From Bacteroidaceae bacterium (GTDB lineage Bacteria > Bacteroidota > Bacteroidia > Bacteroidales > Bacteroidaceae): DNA of 34,281 nt. Location of the stretch: positions 1 to 34,281 of the forward strand of contig JAKSLJ010000034.1 in NCBI GenBank assembly GCA_024401275.1, in the 5' to 3' direction. The notes under the pieces were generated by a model. That model was given only the letters and a program-made list of their open reading frames with translations, did no database searches and was not told where the DNA came from. The position numbers and the translations under genes are program-made. Each line of letters begins with the position of its first letter. The stretch's first letter is position 1. Below, one piece after another: positions 15,046 to 23,975 of this stretch.

Positions 15046-15345
15046 ATGGAAAAGGTATATATATTGCAACACCACCTTCATTATGTTGAAGAAGAAGGTT
15101 ATGTTTCTGATGTTTACACTGATGTATTTGGAACATTGGAAAAAGGTTATAACCAGATATTTTCAACTTATGAGAATTATCTTTCAGATGGTTGGCAATT
15201 GGATGAAGAAACAGCCGTTGATGAAGATGATAATGGATTATTAAAGCGTTATGACCTCATATTCATCCAATCCAATGGAATAACCAAGAATTTGGAATTA
15301 ACGCTATTTGAGAAGGAAGTTATTAACAATTCAAGCATTTTGTAA
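15046..15345 (+). CDS. acidic hypothetical protein, 99 aa (tandem paralogue A)
   Basis: The start is placed at 15046 because the promoter lies between this ATG and the upstream one. The protein begins MEKVYILQHHLHYVEEEGYV and continues with an acidic, aromatic-rich alpha/beta sequence (ENYLSDGWQLDEETAVDEDDNG). The opening strand (KVYILQH), the glycine-tyrosine turn and the following helix align by eye with the start of the next gene (KVYVVQELGYNTNGYI), so the two are paralogues. No known domain recognised; cytoplasmic. The next start codon lies one base after its stop. Confidence 0.65.
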   Translation: MEKVYILQHHLHYVEEEGYVSDVYTDVFGTLEKGYNQIFSTYENYLSDGWQLDEETAVDEDDNGLLKRYDLIFIQSNGITKNLELTLFEKEVINNSSIL

Positions 15346-15346
15346 T

Positions 15347-16066
15347 ATGGAAGAAAAGAAAGTTTATGTTGTGCAAGAATTGGGTTATAATACAAACGGA
15401 TATATTGACCCGTCTGTAGATACCACTGTATATGAAAGCAAAACGGAAGCACTTTATTATTTCTATGAACGGTTTAACGAATATATGGAAATGAAAGAAG
15501 AAGAGTGGCGAGTAGCAGAAAACACACCTAGTTACGGAGAATTAAAAAGGGTTGTTTTATGGAGTGATGAAGCAGATGAAGTAAGATTAACCGTTAAAGA
15601 AGAAATGTTGTGTGATGAAGAAGTGGATGATAATGAAACTCGTGTTTATCCAATATTTATCTATTACGGACAAGAGGATTATGATGGTTATTGTGATGAA
15701 TTTGGCACTTACATCAAAAACACAAGAGTTGAAATCTGTTTGGGCAGAGAAATGGCAGAAGATATGTTCCAATATGATTTGTCAGAAAGAAGAGACAATT
15801 ATAGAGGGGTTATCAAGGAAGCAGAACCAACTAATTTTAATGATGAAATGATTGTGATGGTTGAAAGAAACACCTTTGATGACAAGATTAATGTTTCAAT
15901 TCCCGAAGGTAACTATAGGGAAGTAATAAAGAAAAATGATGGTGAAGTGGTAAAAGATACAGATGAAGAAATTGTAATAAAGAAAGATGGTAATTACTTT
16001 TATTATGATTTCTTAAAGGCTAAAGTTAGATTGAACAATTTTCACCCCTGTATGACAATTGATTAG
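15347..16066 (+). CDS. acidic hypothetical protein, 239 aa (tandem paralogue B)
   Basis: The start at 15347 follows the stop of paralogue A by one base and gives the N-terminus MEEKKVYVVQELGYNTNGYI, matching paralogue A; the frame is open further upstream but that part overlaps A. The protein is very acidic, with many E/D/Y residues (VYPIFIYYGQEDYDGYCDEF; IPEGNYREVIKKNDGEVVKD). No signal peptide, membrane segment or enzyme motif. It appears to be A's domain with added beta-rich modules. Function unknown; an immunity-like role is possible from composition alone, but nothing proves it. Confidence 0.65.
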   Translation: MEEKKVYVVQELGYNTNGYIDPSVDTTVYESKTEALYYFYERFNEYMEMKEEEWRVAENTPSYGELKRVVLWSDEADEVRLTVKEEMLCDEEVDDNETRVYPIFIYYGQEDYDGYCDEFGTYIKNTRVEICLGREMAEDMFQYDLSERRDNYRGVIKEAEPTNFNDEMIVMVERNTFDDKINVSIPEGNYREVIKKNDGEVVKDTDEEIVIKKDGNYFYYDFLKAKVRLNNFHPCMTID

Positions 16067-16130
16067 ATGTTTGCCATAACGAATGCCTTTGAAGATGTCT
16101 TCTTGTGGAAATGCGATAGTTGTTTTGTAC

Positions 16131-16206
16131 CTCGTGGGGAAAGTGGGTAATATGGGGAAACTAGACAATGTTAAACCTTCCCCATGTTCCACATATTCCC
16201 CAAGAG
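16131..16206. repeat. 76-bp hairpin repeat, copy 2
   Basis: Same length as, and about 88% identical to, the copy at 1270-1345, with the same dyad ends (CTCGTGGGGAA ... TTCCCCAAGAG). It lies 65 bp after paralogue B. Confidence 0.7.
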
Positions 16207-16275
16207 ATTAATAAAAATAGGAAGTAATATACTATTTGGCACAACGCTGATTATAAACAAAAACCAAGATACACC

Positions 16276-16407
16276 CCTTGAAGAGTATGGGTGCTTGTCA
16301 GCACCTGATGTCATGCTTCCGCTTTGTTCTTATAAGAGCGAGCTCTTAACGCCCAAACCGAAAGCATAACATCACCTTCTTAACGAAGGCTTTCATACTC
16401 TTCAAGG
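16276..16407. repeat. 132-bp foldback with cloverleaf-like branches
   Basis: A perfect 14-bp outer stem, CCTTGAAGAGTATG (16276-16289) with CATACTCTTCAAGG (16394-16407), encloses three parts: a small hairpin GGTGC-TTGTCA-GCACC on the left, a long imperfect central stem (TGATGTCATGCTTCCGCTTTG with CCGAAAGCATAACATCA) capped by AAGAGC-GA-GCTCTT, and a small hairpin CCTTC-TTAAC-GAAGG on the right. No ORF. It could be a folded ncRNA or a foldback mobile element. Confidence 0.55.
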
Positions 16408-16440
16408 CGATAAACCGAAGATAAACATTCGCGGTTCGAT

Positions 16441-16760
16441 TAGGAGGGCATCTGTTGTTTTTTTCTTTTTAACGTGAATTATCGTGAAGGTTCTCTGCAC
16501 TAAAGGCAGAGCATCGCAAGCGCTGAGCGCAGCTCGGCGACCGATAGGGTAAGCCAATTATCGTAAATATTTCTTTATAAGCAGCATAAATAAATTTCGA
16601 AAATTAATGTTAAAATTGCGGTATTTTCTTCGCTCATTATATATTTGTCTAAGGTGCTCAGGCGAGACCTCCGCTTGCGCCTGAGGCTTTAGCCGAAGAA
16701 GCTCGGAGTCCGTTAGCCGAAGGCAAAATATTTAAGTATCAGTCATTTATTGTTGACTAT
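16441..16760. other. gene-free stretch made of short repeats and hairpins
   Basis: Holds CGTGAATTATCGTGAA (16473-16488), the hairpin CTCTGC-N7-GCAGAG (16493-16511), GCGCTGAGCGC, the hairpin CTCAGGCG/CGCCTGAG (16657-16664 with 16678-16685), and CGTTAGCCGAAGGC (16711-16724), which also occurs at 553-566. I see no coding sequence between 16067 and 16929. Confidence 0.5.
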
Positions 16761-16814
16761 CAGGGGGAAAAGTTAAGTAAAATATAGATTATCGGCAAAA
16801 AAACTAAAGAATTC

Positions 16815-16845
16815 TTGCACAAATCGTTTTTTTTTCTTAATTTTG
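16815..16845 (+). promoter_or_regulatory. promoter of the FtsK/VWA/kinase operon
   Basis: TTG (16815-16817, -33-like), a 20-bp spacer, then TAATTTTG (16838-16845, exact TAnnTTTG). The start codon at 16930 follows after an ~80-nt leader. This is the only strong promoter I can find ahead of the 16-kb gene set. Confidence 0.6.
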
Positions 16846-16929
16846 CCGCAATATAGCATGTTATGCTTACACAATCATAAGTGATTCCCCTATACATTTA
16901 TATAATGAAAATTACCCAATAATCTAAAA

Positions 16930-19900
16930 ATGCAGACCTTAAAAGACTTTAGGACATTCCTTGATTGCGAATATGACAAGATTGCATCTATCCTGCGTGA
17001 AGGTAGTTTGTTCTCTGCTGTAAAAAGCGAAGAGGCAAACATTGCGCGAGTAAAGGACAATCTGTCTCGTACCTCAAAGCTACAGCGTACCCAGCAACAA
17101 GACTTGATACAGCGAAAATACCAAGTGAAATTGGATTGTATCAATCAATTCTTGTCAAAGCTTGGAATGTCTCTCAATAATCCAAGCATGATGACTCGTG
17201 AAGACATAACACGAATCTCCGGATTGCTTAAGGAGATGATTGGATTGGTAGATGAACAGAAAACACGCGAATTGAACGATGTCATTTCGCAAGCAGATAC
17301 CAAGACCCAGACTCAGATAGACGAATATACAGAGCGCACCAGTGCTGTACTTGACAAGCATATTCATGATGCCCAGGCAAAGATGTACGAGCTGCTCCGT
17401 AAGCTTGAGCCTCTAAACGACTATTATGAGACCGCCTCAATAGATGCTCCAATTTGGGATCAGCTGAAAATAAAGTCTGCATTCCCACAGCTTGACGAGA
17501 TACGTCTCGGAGAGAGTGCAACAACAGTTGAATGCAAAAACGAGCGCATCACATGCAGTGTGCCAGAGGTAGTGCCATTCTTCACACGCAACTCTCTCAC
17601 GGTTGTTTATGACAAAAACGACCGAACCAAGCTAAAGAGTGTTGTGGACAATATCCTTGTTCGCGGACTTGTTTCTGCTCAGACTGGAAATGTCAAGTTC
17701 ACCCTGATTGACGGAAATGGCAATGGCTCTTTGTTCTTCGACTACTTGAAGTGTTCACAGCGTACATTGGAGCTCTTCAACAACAATATCATAACTCGGA
17801 CTGGCGACATAGACCGATTCCTTCTTGGTCTTTTGACAGACTATGATAGTCTTAACCAGACACGACTGAAGGGCGACACGATAAAAGTCTATAACAAGAA
17901 TAACCCAAATCATACCATTCCTTACCAGATTGTGGTAATAGACTCTTTCCCAAGTGGACTGTCGTCTTCATCAATGCAGATCGTCAGTCGTTTGATACGA
18001 GAGGAAATAAATTCCGGCTTGCATTTCGTATTGCTCACCCAGAAGGAAAATCTTCAGAGCGTTTTGTCTGTCGTCCATGATACTGCATTATTTGAGATTT
18101 CATCTGGATATCAGATTCATCCTCTTATGCATGGTGTAGTGGAAAACACAATCAAGTATCTTGACCATTCATCAAAGGACATCTCATTGCTCTTCGAGGA
18201 TTATTTCAATCAAGCATTCGAGTGGTGGACTGGCAATTGCGCCAATACGACTTCCATACCTTTGGGTTATGGCGATTCTGGTGTCTATAATTTCATTTTC
18301 GATGAAGAAGGTGCAGCCGACGAAGGCAGGGACGCAACGGCATTTGCAATAGTTGCAGGTTCTACCGGTTCGGGAAAATCATTCTTCCTACACAATATCA
18401 TTCTTAGTGCAAGTATGATGTACACCCCTGACGACCTGAGATTCATGCTCGTCGATATGAAGAAGGTGGAATTCAAGTCATACATAGACTATAAACTGCC
18501 TCATGCGGAATATGTTGCATTGCAAGCAGACCCGGAATATGCCCTTAACATGCTCAAACTCATACAGAAGAAAGTAGATGAGCGTGCCCGACTCTTCCAG
18601 GAGAATGGAGTGTCTAACTATGCAGAGTATCGCATCCAGCATCCAGAGTCAAAGCTTCCAAGATACTTGATCATCATAGACGAGTATCAGGAAATGTTCA
18701 AGGGCAGCAAGAAGGGGGAGATCGAACGTGCTCTTGAGACGATACTCCGCACAGCCCGTGCCTTTGGATTCAACATGATCTTGTCGTCGCAGAATGTGGC
18801 GCTGAGTCCTAGCCTGCTGCTAAACTTCTCTCATCGCATAGTGATGAAGATGAAAGATCAGATGGTGATACAGGAACTTATCGGTTCGTACAGCGAGAAG
18901 AGGCCTCTTAATTTTAAGCCAGGTGAGGCTCTTATCCATGTCAACAAGAGCGAGATAATGCAGAGTTTCTTCTTGCCGCTTCCTAATTTTGCAAAGGAAG
19001 GCCAGCTCTGCCGATTTGACTACATGAAACGTATTGCAGACGCTTGGGATGCACGAACCAACGGAGAAGGCGAATACCCTATGTATGTATTCGACTTGCA
19101 GAAGCTTGCATATCTGGAAAGCAACAAGACTGTAGCAAGCATGCAGCCAGTTCCGGGCATAAAGAACATACTCTTCACTCCTGGAGAAAAACTCATGGCA
19201 GATGGCGACGACTTTATCTGTAAGATAACAGGTAGGGAAAACAATGAGAACATCCTGGTTGTGGGTGGAGATACATTTGTTTCTGCAAAGGTGGCAAACG
19301 GATGTCTGCATTCGATGCTTCCACAGTTTGCATCGTCTAGTACAGAAATCAACATCCTCAATTTCATACCGAAGGTTCGTGACGAAGTTTATTCAGCTGT
19401 TGAAAAATCTGCACATGACATACAGACGCAGTATCCACTTGCTACATACTCAACCTCAGGTTTGCAGGAATTGCTTGACCGAGTGAAAGATGAGATCGCC
19501 GAGCGAACAACGGCATTGCAACAAGGTCAGACACTCGATCCACACATCATTGCCATTTTCGGAACAGGAAATTGTCCTGAGCTTGCAAATGTGAAGAGCA
19601 TAGATGAATTCTTGGGCATAGAGGAAATCAAGCGCTCGCCAGTATGCAGTTTGTTGAAAGATGTTCTTGCCGAATGTTCTATCGTTGGCATACATTTCAT
19701 TATTCATATATTTAATACAGAAGAATTTGACGGAGTGTTTGAGAGCAAGGGCAACTCTATAGGCGTATTCAAGCATCGTTTGCTGTTGCAAATGAGCAAT
19801 AATGCCAGCGAATACTTCTTGGAGAATTATATGAATGATGATGCTGCAAATCTGGTGAATGCAAATCTTGATGCACAGTTTGCACAAAATGTATGTCTCT

Positions 19901-19953
19901 ACTATAATTCGGTGACCAAGTCACAAACAAAGCTCAAACCTTATGAATTCTAA
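16930..19953 (+). CDS. FtsK/SpoIIIE (EssC-like) multi-module ATPase
   Basis: 1007 aa. Residues ~1-175 are helical/coiled coil. Module 1 (~200-440) has an FtsK-like fold pattern (LTVVYDKNDRTKLKSVVDNI, VKFTLIDGNGNGSLF, GLHFVLLTQ) but no Walker A. Module 2 is a complete FtsK ATPase: Walker A GSTGSGKS at 477-484, LRFMLVDMKKVEFKSY, Walker B YLIIIDEYQEM with D584-E585, then ARAFGFNMILSSQ and the FSHRIVMKMKD tail. Module 3 (~740-1007) is degenerate (NILVVGGDTF, HIIAIFGTGN, VGIHFIIHI, FKHRLLLQMSN). Three tandem modules with at least one active resemble the type VII secretion motor EssC/EccC. Unlike those, no FHA domain or transmembrane segment is present, so it is soluble or docked to a partner. First gene of the operon. 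Confidence 0.85.
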   Translation: MQTLKDFRTFLDCEYDKIASILREGSLFSAVKSEEANIARVKDNLSRTSKLQRTQQQDLIQRKYQVKLDCINQFLSKLGMSLNNPSMMTREDITRISGLLKEMIGLVDEQKTRELNDVISQADTKTQTQIDEYTERTSAVLDKHIHDAQAKMYELLRKLEPLNDYYETASIDAPIWDQLKIKSAFPQLDEIRLGESATTVECKNERITCSVPEVVPFFTRNSLTVVYDKNDRTKLKSVVDNILVRGLVSAQTGNVKFTLIDGNGNGSLFFDYLKCSQRTLELFNNNIITRTGDIDRFLLGLLTDYDSLNQTRLKGDTIKVYNKNNPNHTIPYQIVVIDSFPSGLSSSSMQIVSRLIREEINSGLHFVLLTQKENLQSVLSVVHDTALFEISSGYQIHPLMHGVVENTIKYLDHSSKDISLLFEDYFNQAFEWWTGNCANTTSIPLGYGDSGVYNFIFDEEGAADEGRDATAFAIVAGSTGSGKSFFLHNIILSASMMYTPDDLRFMLVDMKKVEFKSYIDYKLPHAEYVALQADPEYALNMLKLIQKKVDERARLFQENGVSNYAEYRIQHPESKLPRYLIIIDEYQEMFKGSKKGEIERALETILRTARAFGFNMILSSQNVALSPSLLLNFSHRIVMKMKDQMVIQELIGSYSEKRPLNFKPGEALIHVNKSEIMQSFFLPLPNFAKEGQLCRFDYMKRIADAWDARTNGEGEYPMYVFDLQKLAYLESNKTVASMQPVPGIKNILFTPGEKLMADGDDFICKITGRENNENILVVGGDTFVSAKVANGCLHSMLPQFASSSTEINILNFIPKVRDEVYSAVEKSAHDIQTQYPLATYSTSGLQELLDRVKDEIAERTTALQQGQTLDPHIIAIFGTGNCPELANVKSIDEFLGIEEIKRSPVCSLLKDVLAECSIVGIHFIIHIFNTEEFDGVFESKGNSIGVFKHRLLLQMSNNASEYFLENYMNDDAANLVNANLDAQFAQNVCLYYNSVTKSQTKLKPYEF

Positions 19954-19970
19954 AAACTTCTATTATATAT

Positions 19971-20282
19971 ATGAGCAATTCACAGTTTAGAACAGCAAAT
20001 GGCATGATTGCCGACCCTAGACAGATGAGGGAATTTGTCGCAAAAATGCAGCGACAGATGGAGGATTTCACTAATACGCTTGGTGAAACTCGTGGTGCCA
20101 TCCTTAAGACAAATCAGTTAGGCTTTCAAGATGGCATCTATGAAAAGTTTAACCAGGACTTCGAAGAAGATGCCAAGATAATCGGTAAGATCAATGAAGG
20201 TCTCAACCAATTCTCTGTGCATTATCTTAACTTGGCAAAAAAGGTAGAAGAATATTTAAAAACAGTCCACGAAAGGAGATAA
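19971..20282 (+). CDS. WXG100-like helical hairpin protein A
   Basis: 103 aa, almost entirely helical: helix 1 about 15-46, a turn LGFQDGIYEKF at 50-60, and helix 2 to the end. The size, the central turn with aromatic-x-x-G (F52-Q-D-G55) and the F60 that follows match the WXG100/EsxA layout, with Phe replacing Trp. The turn and YEKFxxxF motif recur in the next gene, so the two are paralogues and could form a heterodimer. Position directly after an EssC-like ATPase is where Esx substrates sit in type VII loci. The assignment rests on architecture, not on a strict WXG motif; a small adaptor is the alternative. Confidence 0.55.
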   Translation: MSNSQFRTANGMIADPRQMREFVAKMQRQMEDFTNTLGETRGAILKTNQLGFQDGIYEKFNQDFEEDAKIIGKINEGLNQFSVHYLNLAKKVEEYLKTVHERR

Positions 20283-20286
20283 TGAA

Positions 20287-20586
20287 ATGGGAACAATAAA
20301 TGGTGCACATAATACGGTCGAAGCATTAGAACTAGGTATCAAGAGTCTTGAGGCTTATGCAGCAAAACTTGTGGAATTTGACCAGAAGACTAAGGAGGCT
20401 GCAAAATATCTGGGCACGACTCACAGAGACCAGAACTACGAGAAATTCTATAACACATTCGTTCCTTTCTGGAAGAATGTAGATAATTTCAAGAATCATG
20501 TTGATGAATATAAGGACTATCTTGTGATTAAACTAGGCCAGATAAAAGCCTACGATGAAGATGGTGAAATAGACGGCATCAATTAG
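20287..20586 (+). CDS. WXG100-like helical hairpin protein B
   Basis: 99 aa, helical, 4 bp after protein A (GGAG lies 13-16 bp before its ATG). Helix 1 is about 8-42; the turn LGTTHRDQNYEKFYNTFVPF aligns with the turn of protein A through LG...YEKF...F; helix 2 is about 58-92, ending in an acidic tail EDGEIDGIN. No signal peptide, as expected for Esx-like proteins, which are exported by the ATPase rather than by Sec. Likely partner of protein A (inference from tandem order and shared motif). Confidence 0.55.
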   Translation: MGTINGAHNTVEALELGIKSLEAYAAKLVEFDQKTKEAAKYLGTTHRDQNYEKFYNTFVPFWKNVDNFKNHVDEYKDYLVIKLGQIKAYDEDGEIDGIN

Positions 20587-20598
20587 TAGCCTAAGAAG

Positions 20599-21096
20599 AT
20601 GGATGAAACAGCTAATGTTGTAGATGCAAGTGTATTCGTTCAGTTGAGCAAAGCGATAAACGAATATATTGATGGATGCCATCATTCCATTGATCAGGCG
20701 CGTTTCTTTATGTTGCAACAAGACAATGCACTTGAGGAAGTAAATAATTTGCTCTTGCAACGATTGAAAGATGCAGAACAATGGCGCATGAATGCAGATA
20801 TAGCTTTGAGAGTGTGTCAGCAGCGAGTAGAATATGACGACGAAGGTCGCCGTGTAACGCCAAACTGTGGTTGCGAAAAACGAGATCTTCGCGATGCTGT
20901 TGAGGCATTAAAGGTTGCTCAGCGTAACAAGGACACCATGGACGGAATATTGCGTTACGCAGAGCAACTGAAGGAAAAGTTCCATGATCATGAAGCTCAT
21001 CTAAAGAATCTTGCAGACCAAATACTGCCTGATGCCTCAGATTGGATGCTCCGCTGCCGACAGATTGTGGATGAATATCAAAAATTATCTATATAA
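20599..21096 (+). CDS. helical coiled-coil protein, 165 aa
   Basis: Nearly all helix with heptad-like spacing (YIDGCHHSIDQARFFMLQQD, LKDAEQWRMNADIALRVCQQ, LRYAEQLKEKFHDHEAHLKN). A short loop at ~88-95 contains NCGCEK; the two cysteines could bind metal or form a disulfide, but no partner cysteine pair is obvious. No membrane segment. Unrecognised family. It sits between the WXG100-like pair and the degenerate FtsK, with 12- and 2-bp gaps, so it is likely a chaperone or structural component of the same machine. Confidence 0.7.
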   Translation: MDETANVVDASVFVQLSKAINEYIDGCHHSIDQARFFMLQQDNALEEVNNLLLQRLKDAEQWRMNADIALRVCQQRVEYDDEGRRVTPNCGCEKRDLRDAVEALKVAQRNKDTMDGILRYAEQLKEKFHDHEAHLKNLADQILPDASDWMLRCRQIVDEYQKLSI

Positions 21097-21098
21097 AT

Positions 21099-21467
21099 AT
21101 GGAAGAAAATAATGAAAACAACGAACAGAGTATAGAAGAGACTCTCCCCCCTATTACTCTCGACTTCATAAAATCAACGAAAGCTTTTCTTTGCGTCACG
21201 GAGCAATTCCCTGGCGAACGCTGGAATGACTGCGTTGCTCAATGTTTCCATGATACTATTGATCTGAAGACAAGACATGTCGCAACTGATTATCTAAAAG
21301 AATTTCTCAATCTTATCCATGGATATGAAGTGCTAATAGAAGAGGCGGAGAAACTGACCAAATGGAATGCGGGCATGGGTGGCTGGCTTTCATTCAATCA
21401 GATTTCAATGCTTATGTCGCGCCAGATATCACGCTTTCTTACAGGACGTGATGGTGTCAGACTATAA
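21099..21467 (+). CDS. small helical protein, 122 aa
   Basis: An acidic, disordered first 18 residues (ENNENNEQSIEETLPPITLD), then a compact helical domain with aromatic and basic positions (FPGERWNDCVAQCFHDTIDL, GWLSFNQISMLMSRQISRFL). No motif recognised. It starts 2 bp after the preceding stop, and the next gene starts 15 bp later, so it belongs to the operon. Cytoplasmic adaptor is my best guess. Confidence 0.65.
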   Translation: MEENNENNEQSIEETLPPITLDFIKSTKAFLCVTEQFPGERWNDCVAQCFHDTIDLKTRHVATDYLKEFLNLIHGYEVLIEEAEKLTKWNAGMGGWLSFNQISMLMSRQISRFLTGRDGVRL

Positions 21468-21482
21468 AACAAGAAACCCAAT

Positions 21483-23966
21483 ATGAACAATAACATCAAT
21501 TTAATACTTCCAAGCATACAGAGTTTCTGTCGCCAAGGATTTATGCTGCCGCAACAAAAGCAAGCGCTGAAAAGCCTGGCAGATGCTCATGGGATAGATT
21601 GGAGTGAACTTGAACCGTATATAAATGCAGAGCTGAAGAATGCTCGCGAAGCAACACTTGACACACTCTATAAAGCTTCAAAGCAACCAGATGCAGCCAT
21701 CTGCAACGAAGTGAAACTCTACACACAGTCACGCAGACAGTTTCCTGATGTAATTAAAATGGGAACGTTGACTTTGAAACTGAACAAAGAGGTGCATGCG
21801 CCAGCCTTTGTGCCTATTCAAGGAATGCGTGGCCTCTGCGTAAAACACTCCTCAAACGAAGTTGGGGCTCGCAACATGTTGCTCAATGCAGCAATGCGCA
21901 TTATGCTCTCAGTGCGTCGTTCTCTCACCAAGATAACTTTGATTGATCCTGTCAATATGGGCGACGACTTCTTGCAGATATCAGGACTTGACCGTCGGTT
22001 GCTGACTGTCATCAGGGATGATGCAGAAACCATCAACTATCTCCAGAAGCTTGTTAAGGATCTGTCTGATTTCAATTTCAACGAGATGGGCAACAAGTAC
22101 GAGGATCTTGCTTCGTACAATCGTGATCATATCACAAATGCTCGTCCTTACGAATTGGTCATAATACCGGAATTTGCCAAATGCCTGAACAAGAACACCC
22201 TTCCTATGCTAGAACGTATTGGAAAGTTGGCTAGCAAGGCAGGCGTATTCTTTATGTTGATGATAGATGAAGCGAACTTGCAGGCAGAACCTGGACTTTT
22301 GAACGTCTTCCAGAAGGCTCTCTGTTTAGTAGATATTAGCAGTGAGGCACCATATATAGAGACTTCGGAAGTAACAAAACTCTTCAACAATGCATACGAT
22401 TTCACTCCTCAGACCGAACTTGAGTTCAATGACAAGACTATAGCAGAAATCAACCATGAGTTCGATCCTGAGTCTTGGAACATTGCTGTTGCCCAAAATT
22501 CCGGTCTTCTCAGCATCGATTCGATCTGCGCAACTTTGGGTACAAATGCATCAAAAGGAAAGAAAATCTCCGTGCAGCTTGAACGAGAGGGAGACAATGT
22601 GCTTGTCGTTTCATCTAATGCATCCAATGCTACTAAGACTATCCAAAAAATACTTAGTGGTATTGCCAGCGCCTATAGACATGAAGAGATATCATATATG
22701 TTCTTCAACTGTACTTTCGTCGGCACAACTGTTAATGGTCAGGATGTGAAATGCAATGTACATACGGACAAGTTGCACTATCTGCAAGGATTGCTCAAGA
22801 ACATATCTGAAATTGTAGAGTCAAGAAAGTTGCAATTCAAGGATCTAGATTATGTATCATTCCGCAATAGTAGCGAAGAGCAAACGCCTCGCATCCTATG
22901 CGTGGTAGATGGTATTGAGAAGATTCTCGATTCTGACGACATCAGTGCTGTAGAGTCTGTAATGATACTTGACACATTGCTTAGCGAGGCTGGCAGGTAT
23001 GGAGTACATTTCATACTTGCAGGATGCCCAACATTCAGCTTTTACAAAATCAACATCGCTGATAATATCAACTATAAGATGCTCTCGTCGATGGATGAGA
23101 TGGAAACATCGCAAATTGGACTTTTCCTCAGCGCCGAGGAGAACAATCATATTCAGGTAGAAGGTCAATCACTTCTCAACTCAGCAAAGGTAGGGCAAAA
23201 TGTTCTTGTTATCGACCTGGCGGATGACAATGATGCTTGGATGAAGGCGTGCGACAGGCTATCGGAAAACAGAAGTGAAAGTCAATCAATAAATGTTATT
23301 GAGGATTTTGCTGATAACTACCCAACGTGCTACAACGAAACAAAAGTTTCCGACTTACCAGACTCTGCATTTGCAGATTCAATACCTTTGGGCATAGTTC
23401 GAGAGTTCACTGCCCAGTATGCTTGTCTGAAGCGAAAAGACGCTGACACCTTTGTGGTAGGCAATGATACCGATAGCATTGAATCAATTCTCAAATCCGT
23501 CTATGAGGCAGCGAAGCGTACTGTGGGAATTGACGGCATGAGTGTTTACGATGCTTCTAATCAATACTTGATTGGCATACCAGGCTTGTCAGGTGTTGCT
23601 CCTTGTTCGCAGCTTTCGTCAGTTCCTGTAGCAACTGATGGTATTGTCTGCCTTCTCAATATGGATGAGTGTGATTTCAATGATTCTTCAGAGTTTGACA
23701 AGTTGATGGACCGCGCAGCCAAAGCAAATGCAAAAGTAGTCATGATGAGTAAAACCGATTTGCTTGCTGAAGGCAAGATTGGATTATTCCAAAGCAGATT
23801 TAGGGAAAAGATTGCATTAGTTGGGGCTCCTGATACATTTGTATCACCTTTCTTGCTTGTGGCAAACAAGACGATATCTTCTCCACAGCACGCATGCAGT
23901 GCTCTGCTTGAAACTATTGCGAATGATTATTCAACAGAAATCAATAGCCTTTGGCTTTTTAAATAA
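21483..23966 (+). CDS. catalytically dead FtsK/EssC-like protein
   Basis: 827 aa. The N-terminus (about 8-50) is a small helical TerB-like segment (GFMLPQQKQALKSLADAHGI). Two or three FtsK-like modules follow, recognisable from strand patterns (KITLIDPVNM, YELVIIPEF, AGVFFMLMID; then NVLVVSSNASNATKTIQKIL from N372, RILCVVDGIEKI, AGRYGVHFILAGCP; then DTFVVGNDTDSIESILKSVY, DGIVCLLNMDE). Where Walker A should be, the sequence reads SSNASNATKT, and the Walker B acidic pair is absent, so it should not hydrolyse ATP. Its general organisation mirrors the active ATPase three genes upstream, suggesting a non-catalytic ring partner or a substrate-recognition platform. Confidence 0.7.
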   Translation: MNNNINLILPSIQSFCRQGFMLPQQKQALKSLADAHGIDWSELEPYINAELKNAREATLDTLYKASKQPDAAICNEVKLYTQSRRQFPDVIKMGTLTLKLNKEVHAPAFVPIQGMRGLCVKHSSNEVGARNMLLNAAMRIMLSVRRSLTKITLIDPVNMGDDFLQISGLDRRLLTVIRDDAETINYLQKLVKDLSDFNFNEMGNKYEDLASYNRDHITNARPYELVIIPEFAKCLNKNTLPMLERIGKLASKAGVFFMLMIDEANLQAEPGLLNVFQKALCLVDISSEAPYIETSEVTKLFNNAYDFTPQTELEFNDKTIAEINHEFDPESWNIAVAQNSGLLSIDSICATLGTNASKGKKISVQLEREGDNVLVVSSNASNATKTIQKILSGIASAYRHEEISYMFFNCTFVGTTVNGQDVKCNVHTDKLHYLQGLLKNISEIVESRKLQFKDLDYVSFRNSSEEQTPRILCVVDGIEKILDSDDISAVESVMILDTLLSEAGRYGVHFILAGCPTFSFYKINIADNINYKMLSSMDEMETSQIGLFLSAEENNHIQVEGQSLLNSAKVGQNVLVIDLADDNDAWMKACDRLSENRSESQSINVIEDFADNYPTCYNETKVSDLPDSAFADSIPLGIVREFTAQYACLKRKDADTFVVGNDTDSIESILKSVYEAAKRTVGIDGMSVYDASNQYLIGIPGLSGVAPCSQLSSVPVATDGIVCLLNMDECDFNDSSEFDKLMDRAAKANAKVVMMSKTDLLAEGKIGLFQSRFREKIALVGAPDTFVSPFLLVANKTISSPQHACSALLETIANDYSTEINSLWLFK

Positions 23967-23975
23967 ATAGGGTAT

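Noticed and set aside
16276-16407. Integron attC site
   Set aside because: The ends lack the RYYYAAC/GTTRRRY core-site pair and no integron integrase or cassette array is nearby.
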